The notes beneath the pieces were generated by a model. The model saw only the letters and a program-made list of their open reading frames with translations. It was not told the origin of the DNA and searched no databases. From Phorcus lineatus (lineage: Eukaryota > Mollusca > Gastropoda > Trochida > Trochidae): 64,000 nucleotides of DNA. The position numbers were made by a program, and so were the translations under genes. Below are positions 28,901-39,600 of the stretch, piece after piece (the stretch's first letter is position 1; each line of letters opens with the position of its first letter). Location: assembly GCA_921293015.1 (NCBI GenBank), contig OV121088.1, positions 37,324,836-37,388,835 of the forward strand, written 5' to 3'.

Positions 28901-31900
28901 CCATTTAAGAAGTTTGACATATTTGATCCAAACACCATACTCTGTGCCCCTGTAAGGTGCAGTTGACCGTTGGATGTCAACACGTTGAATACACGATTTT
29001 TTTACTCTGTTATGCTCATTCAATAAATGGTACCCACTTAGAGGGAATTCTTAACCCATAGCTCTGTTTAAGTAAGCCAATATATGACTAAAAGACAACT
29101 CGACATTTCTATCGCACTTACCGATGTCAAAACGAGGTGCCATTACACAGGGTGTTTCGCCACCTTGATTTCTCTCAAACTGTTGAGGATAGAACGATTG
29201 TGGAAGGAGATAAGGAGGAGGTGGACGTTCATAACCACCAATTGGTGCCTTTGCATATGTCTGTTCTTGATGAACTGGCACCATTGGTCTTGGTGGCATT
29301 TGCATGTTGAAAAGAGGAGCTTGACTCATCGGAGATGGTATATGGCCTCCTTGAGGTGCGTAATTGAACTGGTAAGCTGGTGTTTGATGTCGATACCCTT
29401 GTTGATAAAAAGGCATGCCTTGATGAGGAGGTGTGAACCATGGGCCATATGGCATAGGAGGATTCGCTACCATGGGGTAATGTTGGCCAGGGTTGTAGAA
29501 TGGACTAGAGGTAGGACCGATGGACGTAAACTGAGACCAATTGTTTGAAACCTGTCTAGATTCGTCGCGATGGCTTTCACGATCTGCATCAACTGAAATC
29601 ATCGATGGATAGTCTTCTCCTTCGGCCTGAAATTTCAAGATTGACACGTTGTACGGAGTTTAACAGCTCTTACTCTAATATCAAATTGTCAGAAACTGTT
29701 ACTTACCCCAACTGCAGGATCATCTTCAGGACACCGTCGCAGACACAGTTGGATACCATTGTAGATCCAGATATGTCCGAGGATAGTGTTGACATCTTTA
29801 ATAAAAACAGTTGTAGTTTGTTTCAAACTGGTGGACTAACGCAGTTAGCTAACGACTATATTCATTTGTTTTTCTCATTATGAAATAATGGGACACATTA
29901 AAGAGATTTACTAATGCATTATGTTATATATATATAGGTCAAAATTTCTTTTTTAATTCGGGGGATGGGTCTCTCCCAGAGTTGCATATTTTGACCCCTT
30001 AGGTGTAGGTAGCTGGCCCATCTGGCCTTATAGGACTCATGAGTCCAAAATAGAGTCATCGACTCTGTAGCTGATCTGACTATATATTATAAATACTATC
30101 AAGAGCCAAAGTTAAGCCATATTAAGGGTCGCAAGTTCAGCATAATTACGGTTTAAAATTCCCAGGAGTCAATGAGCCTGTACACACGATTTTAGCCCTG
30201 TAGAAGACAGTTTGTTACGGATTGGCCCTTGTTACTGGCACAAGGATCACCACATGTTTACAAACTCAATTGGCCATGGAGTCTGGACACCAGATTTCTG
30301 CTCTCTCAGACATTTGATTCAGGAGAAAACCGAAACAAGTTTTTCGGGCCTGGCCATTGTGATTCTTTTCACGAACAACGGAGTCACCAAACCCATAGAT
30401 TATTATTTCAAATGGTCAAGGAGTCTGTACATAGGTTTAAAGCTTTTCTTACCTTAACATTTGAAGAAGAAGACGCATATACTAGTAATTTTTGATTTGG
30501 TGGTTCTAATAACCCTTTTTCAGGTCTAAAGTTCTAGGGCGTGGTCCCTGTGACCATTATTTTAGTCACCAAATCTATATAAATAAAATAATCATTACTA
30601 GTAAAGGAGTCTGTTCAAAAGTTTTGTCAAAGGTCCTATGGAATATCATAATTTTTTTGAAATTTTGAAATTTTAATAACTTTTTGGCAAAGTACTATAC
30701 AGACAATACTTTTGAGAATATGGAAAGAGTTTGAATATACACTACATATACAAGGTAAATATATGTGGTGTTATTTACAAGAGATGATTTAAAATTAATA
30801 TACATAGTAAAATTAATTGTTCATACGTTTTACATTTTTGACCGCAGTGTTTCACAAATTCATGCCAAATGCTTTCAAGTATGAATATGGGGTTAATATC
30901 TTAGAATGTAATAGGAACGTATTTTCCTCACCGTGGATTAAAAAATAACTTTTGGCCGTAAAATAAAAAAAACATAATTACAAGATATTTGCAAGTAATA
31001 TAACAAACCTTTGTTCTGGAATGAACAACTAAAGCCACTGAAAATCTTAACTCTACTCAAACGTTTTTTTTAGGAATTTCATATGTCTATGACATTCGGG
31101 CACACATCATATGATGACTCCTCTACGATGTGTTAACACATCAGTCGGAACCAACATCATATGTAAGCATTGGCCGCCAACAGCTGCTTTGGAAGTTAAT
31201 ACACTGTGTACCTTGTACAGTCAATTTTATGAATAGGACATTCACAACTTTCTTCATGCATTGTACATAAAGACACATAGAGTTAGCTTTTTAGTTAAAT
31301 AATGGAAAAGTTACCAATGGTGATAATGTTTATAGAAGTACTGAATTTTACTCGATATTCTGAATGCTACATTTAATTTTCATATTTAAGATTTTGTCTT
31401 TATAGTCTCTCAAAATCCCGTATGGGATGTCTCATCACGTATGTATCTCATGAGACATGTATATAGAATTATCTGTATGAGGTGAGATTTGAATAGAATA
31501 TCTGTCTGTCTGCCTGCAATCAGAGGTGTAACTAACTTGTAGCACAAAAAGCAAGTGTTTACACTTTGAAATTCAATAAAATCATGTAGCATAAACGTCA
31601 TATAGCCTAGATGTACACAATATTTGACATTGACGTTTCTTGAATAAAATTAATGTTTAAACATTTTGCTGGTTACCGTCGTCAAACGCACAGTTCAATC
31701 GATCGTGTCCAACCGCATGATGACTAGTTTTTTTTGTTATAGAAGTGTCAGGTTTTTAAACATTAAGTTGTGTTGCGTGTCTTCGACGTATTGTCAGGAT
31801 GATAAAGTCACTTTGCATCAAAGTAATTATCGTACAGAACATGTTTAAGAATCTTTAATTTGATCTCATTGCGTTATTCTAAGTATAGATTATTTTGATG

Positions 31901-34314
31901 GTATCTTTACAATTGATTGGATTGATGTTTTAGTCTGTTTGGTTTATCACATCCTTAAGTTGTGTTAACAACTGAAAATTTCCTAGTTACGCCCCTGGCA
32001 TTAGTTAACAGGCGAAGCGCCAGTAAAATTGTGTTCAGGTAAGCGAATCGCTGTCACAGCATAAGTGTCTTTCATTCCCTGTAGGCATTAGTAGATCTAA
32101 ACACATCGTTTTTTTACGTTTGGATTTATACTGAAGAATTATAACAGTCTAGTGAACAAACTTTTATCTAAATTATACATTTCACTATATATCTATGTCT
32201 TAAAACAAAGAGAATTTCTCTGAAAAATACTGATAAAAAATAACTTCATATTATCAACTCATATATATATATTATTTTGAAACAAATGTATGTTTTCATG
32301 AATAAAAGAAGCAGTTTATCAATTTCAATTTTTTAAATTATGGTAATAATTATACTTTTTTTCAATTGACAATTTGTATTTCGAGAATTCTCGAGTTATG
32401 TTAAATACAATGCATTTAAGGAAATGCATTCCTTTTGACATATAGAGAATTTGCAACATATTTCTTAACTTAACTTACAAAGAAGTACTCGAAGTTACGC
32501 CAACTATTGACCCAAAAGGGTATGGAAGATACCCATGGTTAACTGAAAGTTTTAACAATAAAAGTATTGAACACACAAGAATAAATATATTTCCATTAAA
32601 GTGACACAGTGTTTGTTTCATAAATTTTAGTATGTGGCCTAGATAGAGCCAAAATATCATATAACCTGAGTTAAGTTGAAATTTAAATTTATGACCTCTT
32701 CCTGCTTTCCAATGTAAATTTTAAATGTTAAAAATCGACATTCAGCGTCCAATTTAGATTTATATATAAGCTAAATGACCTACCAATAAATACCCAGATA
32801 TATAACTCGGTGTGTCTGCTTTAAACAAAAGTATAAAATCAAGTTTGAGTCATGGGCGTGCGCTATTGTCCGGTTTTCGATCACAAATCTCGACTTTTAT
32901 CCTTTGTATTGTCACTTTGCTAACTGATAAGCACTGAAATGGATAGTTTCAGAAGAAAACTACAACTTGTTGACGAAATAACATCATCCAGGAAGTTTGA
33001 CATATTTGACCCATACAACAAACTCTGTGCCCCTTTATCTGGAGTCTTGAAACAATGAGTGGTGAAACAGCTGCCCAGTGTAAAATTTATTTTGTTCACA
33101 TCTATCAGAAAACATATATTTTTCAATGTTATAACTAATTGTAAGATCATTTTGAAAATGTTTAAGGGATAGATTCATATTTGATAATTTGCATTTATAG
33201 ATAAAAAAAAAGAATATTTGAAAGAACAAGATTCAATTTAATAACTCGATCCGTAACTACATTTTCTTCTAATAAAATGAGTACAAGGCCCATAGACCCA
33301 TGTTATGAATATGTTATGAATTATGAGAAAACCAAAAGGTAACTTATTCAAAAAGGTAACAATTTCTAAATTTTTAAAAGTTATTAACGTTCACCGCTTC
33401 TTTTGGACTTTTAATGTCATGTGTCTGTGCATGAATGTTCAGCGGGTAAGAATTATAGGATGCATGTGCCAGGTCAGCGAATTATACACAGTTATGGAGC
33501 GGTGTGAATACTATAAATCACAATAGATCGACATTTGGGCCAAGCTCACTACCGACAATCTAGAGATAGCTGGCTCGCGGTGTATGCAGCCTATAAATAG
33601 CCGTACGCGTCTCCTTTCACTTTCGGTTTCCTTTCTTTGAAATTGCGTTTTGCGGATAATACGATTTTAAGTTTAAGAATGGGAACGACCGTTGATGTTA
33701 CATAACCTTCTCAGGTTTAAATTTTTCATGCATTGCATTCAGTGAATATGATATGTGACTATTTTGTCAAAATATGACAATCTGTTGAATAATATCACTA
33801 ATTAACTCATATCTACTAAAACAAGGAATATTAATAATAAATGTAAGATAATTTTTCCGGAAAAAAAGATGTGTAAAGATTTTGGACTTTTTTGATATAT
33901 AGAAATATTCAAAGTAGTTATTCAGAATTACAACTAGTAAAAGCTTATATAATCGACACTGACTCATCGACTGTATTCTTAATATCTGACCTTACTTCAA
34001 CATTATCCGAAATAGAACGTTGTGGTCTTATATCATAAAGTTCTATTTCTCTGAAAGTAAGATAATATTTTATCATGAATAAGTAATTCAAAATTTGTTT
34101 TTCAGAGATCAGCCGTTAGTCTATCATCTAACCTACCTAGCCCGGTGTCGAGTGTGAGGATCCAGGCAGGAGCGTTGAAGGCTGTTAAGATGGGGGACCG
34201 TCGCACTTCTCTTATCTGTACACCATGTAGATGGAAAAACGCTTGAATATCAGCCTGTGGGGTCGGGGTGCGAGGAAACCCCTCCAAGAGAAGACGTGAC
34301 ACGTCCATAGCCAT
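5379..34314 (-). CDS. PARP14: PARP14-like mono-ADP-ribosyltransferase with RRM, KH, macro, WWE and PARP domains (26 coding exons)
   Basis: Coding exons in transcript order: 34314-34137, 29795-29707, 29626-29122, 28146-27952, 27601-27359, 26987-26763, 26532-24760, 24230-23766, 20989-20928, 20424-20200, 19518-19297, 18022-17980, 17177-17131, 16540-16313, 16132-15917, 15238-15151, 13994-13857, 13111-13046, 12702-12523, 10663-10466, 9987-9773, 9420-9340, 8254-7945, 7555-7419, 6494-6314, 5665-5379. All introns read GT..AG, all phases join, and the total of 6597 nt gives 2198 residues plus TAA. The start is the first ATG in the exon-1 frame; an in-frame TAG lies upstream. By family knowledge such proteins mono-ADP-ribosylate substrates, read or remove ADP-ribose through macro domains, and act in nucleus and cytoplasm in immune signalling. 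Human PARP14 has about 1800 residues and three macro domains; this protein is longer, with a fourth macro-like module. An alternatively spliced exon could have been missed. The family assignment is firm; strict orthology to PARP14 rather than a mollusc-expanded paralogue is inferred. Confidence 0.93.
7945..8254 (-). other. PARP14-like exon 23: WWE domain
   Basis: Residues of about 1895-1997. It shows VQWCYIDE, then YDEHTNKNLEKTFREGKE and GKRYIVDFVKMVEFLEE, the conserved W, the E of the central helix and the YxVDF strand of WWE domains. In the family, WWE binds iso-ADP-ribose or terminal ADP-ribose. The first tryptophan-containing strand is intact; the second canonical W is not obvious. Confidence 0.85.
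9128..9372. repeat. 84-bp tandem repeat spanning a splice donor, 3 copies
   Basis: The string 'ctttactcgacatctgcc', which contains the last codons of exon 22 and its donor, starts at 9340 and recurs at 9256 and, slightly diverged, at 9172: a strict 84-bp period. Copies 2 and 3 are almost identical. The repeat therefore duplicates the exon-22 end and donor site twice into the following intron. Confidence 0.9.
10466..13994 (-). other. PARP14-like macro-like domain 4 (divergent)
   Basis: Exons 17-20, residues of about 1602-1795. It begins VTIGNIHFRLVHGDLLKENV and DCVVCSVHAAFDLARG, continues LRSKGYTVTDMSTGPFRRLL, has glycine loop SVALPALGQGPEGGVPERIF and ends VKEVRLVLFEEDRYERFMSL. The strand/loop order is that of a macro domain, but the asparagine motif is CSVHAAF. 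A 66-bp exon (13111-13046) is needed to keep the frame. It is the fourth such module. Confidence 0.78.
11215..11830. repeat. Interspersed repeat with internal units and a decamer array
   Basis: A unit containing 'ttcaaattgtttccctggaaacc' variants recurs near 11257, 11431 and 11551, followed at 11690-11776 by variants of the decamer GGAATTACGG / GGAACCACGG. The layout (unit array, then short simple array) resembles molluscan pearl-like elements. It lies in an intron of the PARP14-like gene. Confidence 0.65.
15917..17177 (-). other. PARP14-like macro domain 3
   Basis: Exons 13-15, residues of about 1410-1572. It reads VLKRGDITRFEAHVIVNATD, then LNMNRGRLSKSINDAAGP, with glycine loop TLGVGLQRYQNAVAARCM. 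The usual GYP of the phosphate loop is RYQ, so binding may be altered. It is preceded by the 43-bp and 47-bp micro-exons 12 and 13. Confidence 0.83.
18399..18871. mobile_element. TTAA-ended MITE, family A, copy 1
   Basis: The left end is TTAAAGAGCCACTCCGTGA; the right end, read on the other strand, is TTAAAGAGCCACTCCTGGA. The element is 473 bp including both TTAA, has no coding capacity, and lies in the intron between PARP14-like exons 11 and 12. A second copy is at 57962-58441. TTAA ends suggest piggyBac-type mobilisation, but the inner terminus does not start with the CCC typical of piggyBac. Confidence 0.85.
19297..20989 (-). other. PARP14-like macro domain 2
   Basis: Exons 9-11, residues of about 1225-1394. 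It starts VVLLSGEIAKLKAEVIVSST, so the NAAN motif is replaced by SSTPES. The glycine loop is intact as ALGTGKLGYPRDLVAECM. This suggests an ADP-ribose reader rather than a hydrolase, an inference from the missing asparagines. Confidence 0.85.
19878..19966. repeat. (ATT)n microsatellite
   Basis: About 29 perfect copies of the ATT trinucleotide in an intron of the PARP14-like gene. Confidence 0.97.
21344..21375. repeat. Perfect 32-bp palindrome
   Basis: Two perfect 15-bp arms (GGTGATAGCTCAATT and its complement) are separated by GT. It lies 30 bp left of the 145-bp-unit element and is absent at the corresponding position of the second copy, so it is not part of the element core. Confidence 0.9.
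21406..23238. mobile_element. Pearl/Helentron-like non-autonomous element, copy 1
   Basis: The head contains AGAGCCATGGGCTCT, a hairpin, and TAGCTCATCAG. The body has about nine 145-bp tandem units ('tgaccccatttggggtca...cctacaatttagaatcccc'). It ends in a (GGAC/GGAT)n simple array at about 23130-23180 and a tail holding GGGTCTTTCAGACC, a hairpin, and CTGATGAGCTA, the complement of the head motif. A near-identical element is at 49671-51183. A tandem core followed by ACGG-type tetramers is what I recall of bivalve pearl elements. The 65-codon frames in the units are a by-product of the repeat. Confidence 0.75.
23766..24920 (-). other. PARP14-like macro domain 1
   Basis: Residues of about 1025-1210, from the end of exon 7 through exon 8. 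Canonical ADP-ribose-binding features are visible: GDITTFTVDALVNAAND, HCGGLAKAIVEQGG, CDVLIHAVGPKW, and the phosphate loop GLSTGVFGYPRKEA. The usual HGGG stretch reads HCGG. This is the best-preserved of the four macro modules and the likeliest to bind or hydrolyse ADP-ribose. Confidence 0.88.
24760..26532 (-). other. PARP14-like exon 7: KH-like array and start of macro domain 1
   Basis: A 1773-bp exon encoding residues 479-1069. It contains successive alpha-beta KH-like segments, for example KLFIDVNNGKITVEGPDKDS, GILASWNSTEIIAGSRQAA, FSVIPIRDKKYLLIVGLNDN and GRLTMITDDSFTMTGPKPS, as in the divergent KH repeats of PARP14. The final ~45 codons open macro domain 1 with KGDITTFTVDALVNAANDRL. The KH count is uncertain by eye. 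Confidence 0.75.
26763..28146 (-). other. PARP14-like exons 4-6: RRM-like modules 2-4
   Basis: Residues 258-478, closing within exon 7. Exon 4 holds YFYFFENPRKGGGEIDTFE followed by DDNIIIIMFKE, a beta1-alpha1-beta3 pattern. Exon 5 holds VKVRIRPHEPFHVYTKKVLL and ALIVSFRESV. Exon 6 holds CTLLVEGVPDNISKDTLQDY and GSYLVHLSDFR. Each intron interrupts a module near its last strand at phase 1, consistent with duplication of an exon unit. Confidence 0.7.
29122..29626 (-). other. PARP14-like exon 3: Pro/Tyr/Gln-rich low-complexity segment
   Basis: Residues 90-257. The composition is dominated by P, Y, Q, G, F and M, with phrases such as YNPGQHYPMVANPPMPYG, MPFYQQGYRH and RPPPPYLLPQSFYPQQ. There is no predicted fold. 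It is a single exon joined in phase to RRM exons on both sides. I know of no equivalent in human PARP14; it looks like an intrinsically disordered, possibly condensate-forming linker. Confidence 0.8.
29980..30620. repeat. Decayed copy of the 145-bp-unit element
   Basis: A degraded head ('gagtcatcgactctgtagctgatctgac', near 30052-30080) is followed by divergent units with 'ggagtctggacaccag' and 'ggagtctgtacatagg' phrases. It lies in intron 1 of the PARP14-like gene and is much older than the copies at 21.4 and 49.7 kb. Confidence 0.55.
32596..33037. mobile_element. MITE-like element, family B
   Basis: The left end is TTAAAGTGACACAGTGTTTG; the right end, read on the other strand, is ATAAAGGGGCACAGAGTTTG, an imperfect terminal inverted repeat. 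There is no coding capacity. A half copy starts at 36901 (TTAAAGGGGCACAGATT) and the same right end occurs near 28941-28955. Confidence 0.6.
33592..33635. promoter_or_regulatory. ISRE-like triple GAAA repeat next to a TATA-like box
   Basis: Positions 33615-33630 read, on the minus strand, GAAACCGAAAGTGAAA, an exact GAAANNGAAANNGAAA interferon-stimulated response element, with a further GAAA just 5' of it. CTATAAATAG lies at 33591-33600; read on the minus strand it follows the ISRE at about 15 bp. The site is in intron 1 of the PARP14-like gene, about 0.5 kb downstream of exon 1. A second promoter or intronic enhancer is inferred. Confidence 0.6.
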
Positions 34315-34340
34315 ATCCCACAATATGGCGTCGTGCTCGC

Positions 34341-34379
34341 CTTTTTGTTTCTACTTTCACTTTTGTGTATCTATTTATA
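34341..34379 (-). promoter_or_regulatory. Core promoter of the PARP14-like gene: TATA box and IRF-like motif
   Basis: On the minus strand TATAAATAG spans 34379-34371, 58-65 bp upstream of the ATG at 34314. Between them is AAGTGAAAGTAGAAAC, an IRF-type AANNGAAA with a second GAAA at 3-nt rather than 2-nt spacing. A TSS about 30 bp below the TATA would leave a 5' UTR of only some 30 nt. The TATA placement is seen; use of the site is inferred. Confidence 0.6.
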
Positions 34380-36430
34380 GGTCTGTCGTGTGTTTTTAAA
34401 TAGATTTAATACACATATTGTTGATATGATCATATCCATGCACAAGGCCTAGGTTTGACTGAGGTCATTTTAGTTTAACACTATCTTGACTGATGTAGTT
34501 AATCATTTTTAACTCGGACATTTTCAGTCGTAAGCACAACTTAAGGATGTGATAAACCAAACTGACTAAAACATCAAACCAATCAAATGTACAGGTTCCA
34601 TGAAAATTATCTATGGTAAGGTTAACGCAATGAAAAATTTGTAATATTTTTAAACATTAATCATTGAAACGTCTTATGATCCGACGAAACAAATTGTAAG
34701 GTTATCATTTGGATGCAAAGTGATTTGTAACAACTTGACAATACGGCACAAGTTTGGTCTGTGACACGCGAAAGACACTATAATGCCACACAACTTAAAC
34801 AATTTTTGACACTTTTCTAAACAAAAAAACTAGACATCATCTGGTTGGACATGATCGACAGCCAATAACTGTGCGTTTTGACGACTGTCACCATTAATGT
34901 TTTAGAGAAACATTTATTCAAGAAACGTAAATGTCAAATATTGTGTACATCCAGACTATGTTGGTTTATACTAAATGCTTTTATTGACTTTTAAAGTGTA
35001 GGCACTTGCTTTTTGTGCTACAAGGTAGTTACGCCTCTGGAAAAGCAAGTCTAGATTAATTGTCAACTACAACAAAAAGTCTGAAAGAGCTTTTTCTCTG
35101 AGACTCTAATAATAATTTTCGAGAATTATTTTTCAGAGACTGAATATAAGTCTAATACTGACACACTATGAAAGTTAAGCAATTATACGCATTAGACGGG
35201 TAAAACAAAACTAACATTGACTTTGCCCCTACTATTTTTCAAGTTTCTAGTGTTTCACCTTTCCGGCAAGTCTGAAGTAAAGGGACTTATATAATTGGTC
35301 TAAAAATAATGATAGAAAAGATCTTTGAAATGGTTAGAATTATTGAGACTATATGTTGTTCTTGTCATGATCATATTTATGTTGCTGGAGCGGTCTTCAC
35401 ATAAGCTCACACGAGCTAGTTGACCAGTCAATTTCATGTATCTTTTCATGAAATAAATACGTTTAAACCACAAATATTGAGGCTGGGCTTTAGAGTCTGT
35501 TTCCGATAGTTCTTGAATAGTAGGTTGAGGCTGGTTGTACAATGTTGATACAATTTTCCTTGCTTCATACAAGCTTTCACATAACCTTCGTTGCCAAGAT
35601 CAATCATTATTTTATGCAACTGCTTATTATATTTAGGTAGGGAGTCATAACGATTGAAAATTGAACTGGTGATTTCTTAAACTGATTGAAGTTACAATCA
35701 ATCTTTATTCGTTAAAACTAAGTTGTGTAAACATTGGTTCAACCTTTCCCCCTGCATTGTCTCCAATAGACATAATAAAGTGAAGATCCCTTCAATAGTT
35801 TTCAACTTATGTCCAACCTCCAATAGTCTATTCAAGGGTTACCAACGCTTTGTGGCAAATACATCGAATAAGTAAAAGGGACACATTAAGTTTTACTTGA
35901 AAGCCAAAAAAAGAAGATTTTTGAATAAATTTGAAGTGTTTTGACACTTGTCACTTATCCCACACTTGTACTGTAAAGGTCACAGGTCTCTTGTATATTT
36001 AAAGCAGATGGGTCTCCTAATGAAACAAGTAACTTAAGGTAATATTTGAATAAGAATATGACGAAACTTTTTATGGTATGACAAGGTAATGTTGTTAAGT
36101 CTTATTATTATATCTCTTCATATGGGGATATTCTGTCAAAACATACTTTGCAATATCCCTCTCAATTCTAAAACTAACAAAAGATTGTTTAGGGTTAGGA
36201 TGTATTTTGACGTAATGAAAAACATAACTAGAACCATGAAGTCGATAGAAGAGTCCTAAACCATGTGCATATAATAGATTATTACGACCCTAACACAAAT
36301 TACATTTACATTTTACAATCACCATTTTATGCCATATGACAACTGACCCTATACAAATGTCACAGTTCTTTATGAGTTTTGTGGATTCAAATACACGAAG
36401 TTACAGTGTGCGTCTATGCCTGCATATGTG

Positions 36431-36440
36431 TGTATGTATG

Positions 36441-36474
<34 letters not shown>

Positions 36475-36566
36475 TGTATGTATGTATGTATGTATGTATG
36501 TATGTATGAATGTATGTATGTATGTATGTATGTATGTATGTATGTATGTATGAATGTATGTGTGTG

Positions 36567-36598
<32 letters not shown>

Positions 36599-36685
36599 TG
36601 TATGTATGTATGTATGTATGTATGTATGTGTGTATGTATGTATGTATGTATGCATGCATGCATGTATGTATGTTTGTATGTATGT
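36431..36685. repeat. (TATG)n microsatellite
   Basis: About 255 bp of ATGT/TATG tetranucleotide repeat with a few substitutions (gaatg, tgtgtg, atgcatgc). The long MYVC / YIHT open frames on both strands are translation artefacts of the tetramer. Confidence 0.97.
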
Positions 36686-39600
36686 CATATGTCACAGTAC
36701 TTTATGAGCTCTGTGGATTGAAATACACGAAGTTACAGAAGGCGTCCATGCTTGCATATTTACCCCTAATGTCAACTACATGATAAAGTAGTTGCAAAAT
36801 GTGCTTCACTCTGATCGACATCGTATGATAACCCATTCTTTCTTTTTCAAGCTGGGGTTGTATCGACTTGTCTTTGCTTGTACATGAGGCATTTCACACG
36901 TTAAAGGGGCACAGATTATGATGTTGGGCTCAAATATGTCAAACTTTATAAATGGTGTTATTTCATAGACATGTAGTGGTTTGTTTTTGAAGTCGAGATT
37001 TCTGATCGAAAACGGACAATGGCGTGCGCGAGAATTATAGGTTGGTATTGATTTGTAGTTTTTTTTAAAACTAATATATATGTAAATGTGAAGCAGAATT
37101 GAGACATTTTAACATTTATATAGCCGATCAAAAACAGTCAATTGTGATAATTTTGGCGTTTAAGATATAAATAATCAATTTTAGATGGGCGATTTGATCT
37201 TGACCCTGTTCATATGACATTTTGGCTTTATTTAAAGAGTCCTCCCGATCGGCAATCGGTCCGCCATGTTGTTTTCCTGGTTATGAAATGACAAATGCGC
37301 TGTTCGTTCACCTATTTTAAAACATTAGAACAATAACCTATATGAATATCAACATATTTATAAAGGATTTATAATAAGACTATCATTTCCTTGTAATGTC
37401 GCAGCAAGGTTTTTCTCACTCATAGAGCTGATATATTGCTTCATTACTCCATAATGTGTTATATTACCTAGAGTACGCTTAAATATCAAGTAATCAAATC
37501 TTTTACAAACAAAATGTTACCCTCGGTAAGATGTTCCTCTTTTGTTAAAATCATGTTTCAATAATATATATGAATAAACAGGAATAAAACTTGAATATCT
37601 CTTCCGAAAAATACCCCGATACGACTGTCCTTTCAGCCACATAAAAACATTCATGAAACATACTCATTTTTAAAAGATACTCCGTGAGTTGTTGGTAAAA
37701 CGTTTTCAAAACGTTTTAATGGATTCATTTGATTGAGAAGTACTGTTTGTTGTTGAAGTGCATCGTTGTTATTTCAGTGTATTAACAATGATTAGACGAT
37801 ATTTAATGATGTTTGTCAAATATCAGATTTATTTCATGGTTTGACGTGAGTAAATTTGATCTTGAGTTAAATATCAACTTCCCCATTGTCCCGAGATGAA
37901 ATAGACATTTGTATTTGACCGAATTCATTTAGTATTCTACTTGAATTACTTCAAAGAAGAAAATAACTTCATTTGCATATACAGTAGGAAGTTGTTCGGG
38001 CAACTGACCAGCGACGATATATTAGACTGTATATTTTACCATTGGTCAGAGTGAAGACATAAGATATCGTCTTTGTAGCTTGAAGAGGTTTGATTGCACT
38101 GATAATTATCAGTATTCCATTGCTAATTATGTAATAAAACGGTACAAACTCGATTGAAGACTGGACAAGTAACGCAACAGGTGCCCGGCAGGTACTCAAA
38201 CGTTAATTTGGAAACCTTGATAGGGCTGATCTTAAATCCAAGCGTTTGATAACTATGAGACCTGTATTAATGTAAATCTAATGAGTATTTTAGGTTCCTG
38301 CACAAATATAAGGCCGATTTTTCCTATTTTTATTAAAAACTATCAATTGTCATATATTTGGCTTTTGTAAAAAAAAGGTGAGAGGTTTTGAATGATATCT
38401 TAATTGGTATTTTGGAAGGGATCAGATAAAAAAATATTTAAAAAGAAAAATGGAGTGCTCCGTTAAAGGACCAGTCCATCGACAACGCTTTTTTGTGACG
38501 TAGGGGGTATTCTCTTTGTGGTGTATAGGATTTCATCACAATACCCGGCTGTTGTGCGACAATGTTGTGTACTTATTATCTCTTTCAAGGTCTGTAACAT
38601 GAATACTCTGGTTGCTGGTTGAGCACGCTTGAAGGGGAATACCCTTGTATAATATAGGCCTAGAAAAACATGGGAATACCCTGACTTCATCGGAACTTCC
38701 GGGATAAAACTAGAAAAAAATATGTGATAAATTAAAGAAATGAAATGAAGATTATAAAGATGTGTTTATAATAATAATATGTATTTTGAAATATCAGGTA
38801 AAGATGAACACTATGAATGTATGTCATGAAAAGGTAAATGGCTAATCGATAAGCTTGCGAACTTAGACAAAGTTATGAAATGAAACTCTCTTATATCATC
38901 TGTGTTCCCGTTCAACTTAGCAAGTTTAAGTAAAATGAAACAGCTCTATATGGATATGGCAGTGAAGGCTTATAGATTAAATGGCTTTTAGTAATTCAAT
39001 TTAAACATTCATTGTGTACATTCATGTATTCATCCTCTTATATCTTCAAACGTAAAATAAATATATTTTTAATTTCAGAAGTCTTTAACTGGGTAAACGC
39101 GCATTTGATGTTTATAGAGATCTTAAACTAACCATTTCGTATATCGCGAAAGATAAGTAGATAATTTTCAAGTATCTCCGAGATAAAGGTTAAAAACACC
39201 TAAAACGCACTTCATAGATGGCTTGGTTGCTGATGAAAGCCGAATATAATAGAACACTCAACCAGATAAGATATCTTTTCAACTTAGCAAACAAAATACT
39301 TCTTCCGTTTTACTTGTCTGTTCTTGCCATCAGTAATTATATGAATAGGAGTGAGTATACATGACTCTGCACGCTTTATACAGAGCAGCAGAATAACTAC
39401 CGGGTATGCTACCCGTTGAAAGGATTTTGTTGGTTAAGACACTTGATGTTTTATTGTTGACCCATGGCAGATTTTTACAGTATGCTATTGACATATACGT
39501 GAGAGGCCAACGATGAAATCCACACTTCTCCTCTGTCAATAGTCTTTATCAGATACCGGTAGTCGCCTGTTATTGGTTGGTTTAGAATACTAATAGTCTG

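Larger units (their letters stand above)
29707..34314 (-). other. PARP14-like exons 1-2: N-terminal RRM-like module
   Basis: Residues 1-89. Exon 1 encodes a strand-helix-strand reading RLLLEGFPRTP, then TPQADIQAFFHLHG and ILTAFNAPAWILTLD. Exon 2 adds ILGHIWIYNGIQLCLRRC. This matches the divergent RRM at the start of PARP10/14 proteins, which lacks good RNP signatures. The two exons are separated by a 4.3-kb intron that carries the ISRE-like cluster at 33615-33630. Confidence 0.75.

Noticed and set aside
36370..36783. MYVC / YIHT repeat open frames on both strands
   Set aside because: They are artefacts of the (TATG)n tetranucleotide array; every frame of a stop-free tetramer is open.
38505..38690. 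Cluster of GGGAATACCC-like sites as NF-kB elements upstream of the TLR
   Set aside because: The matches break the GGGRNWYYCC consensus at the pyrimidine positions and lie 3 kb from the TLR start.
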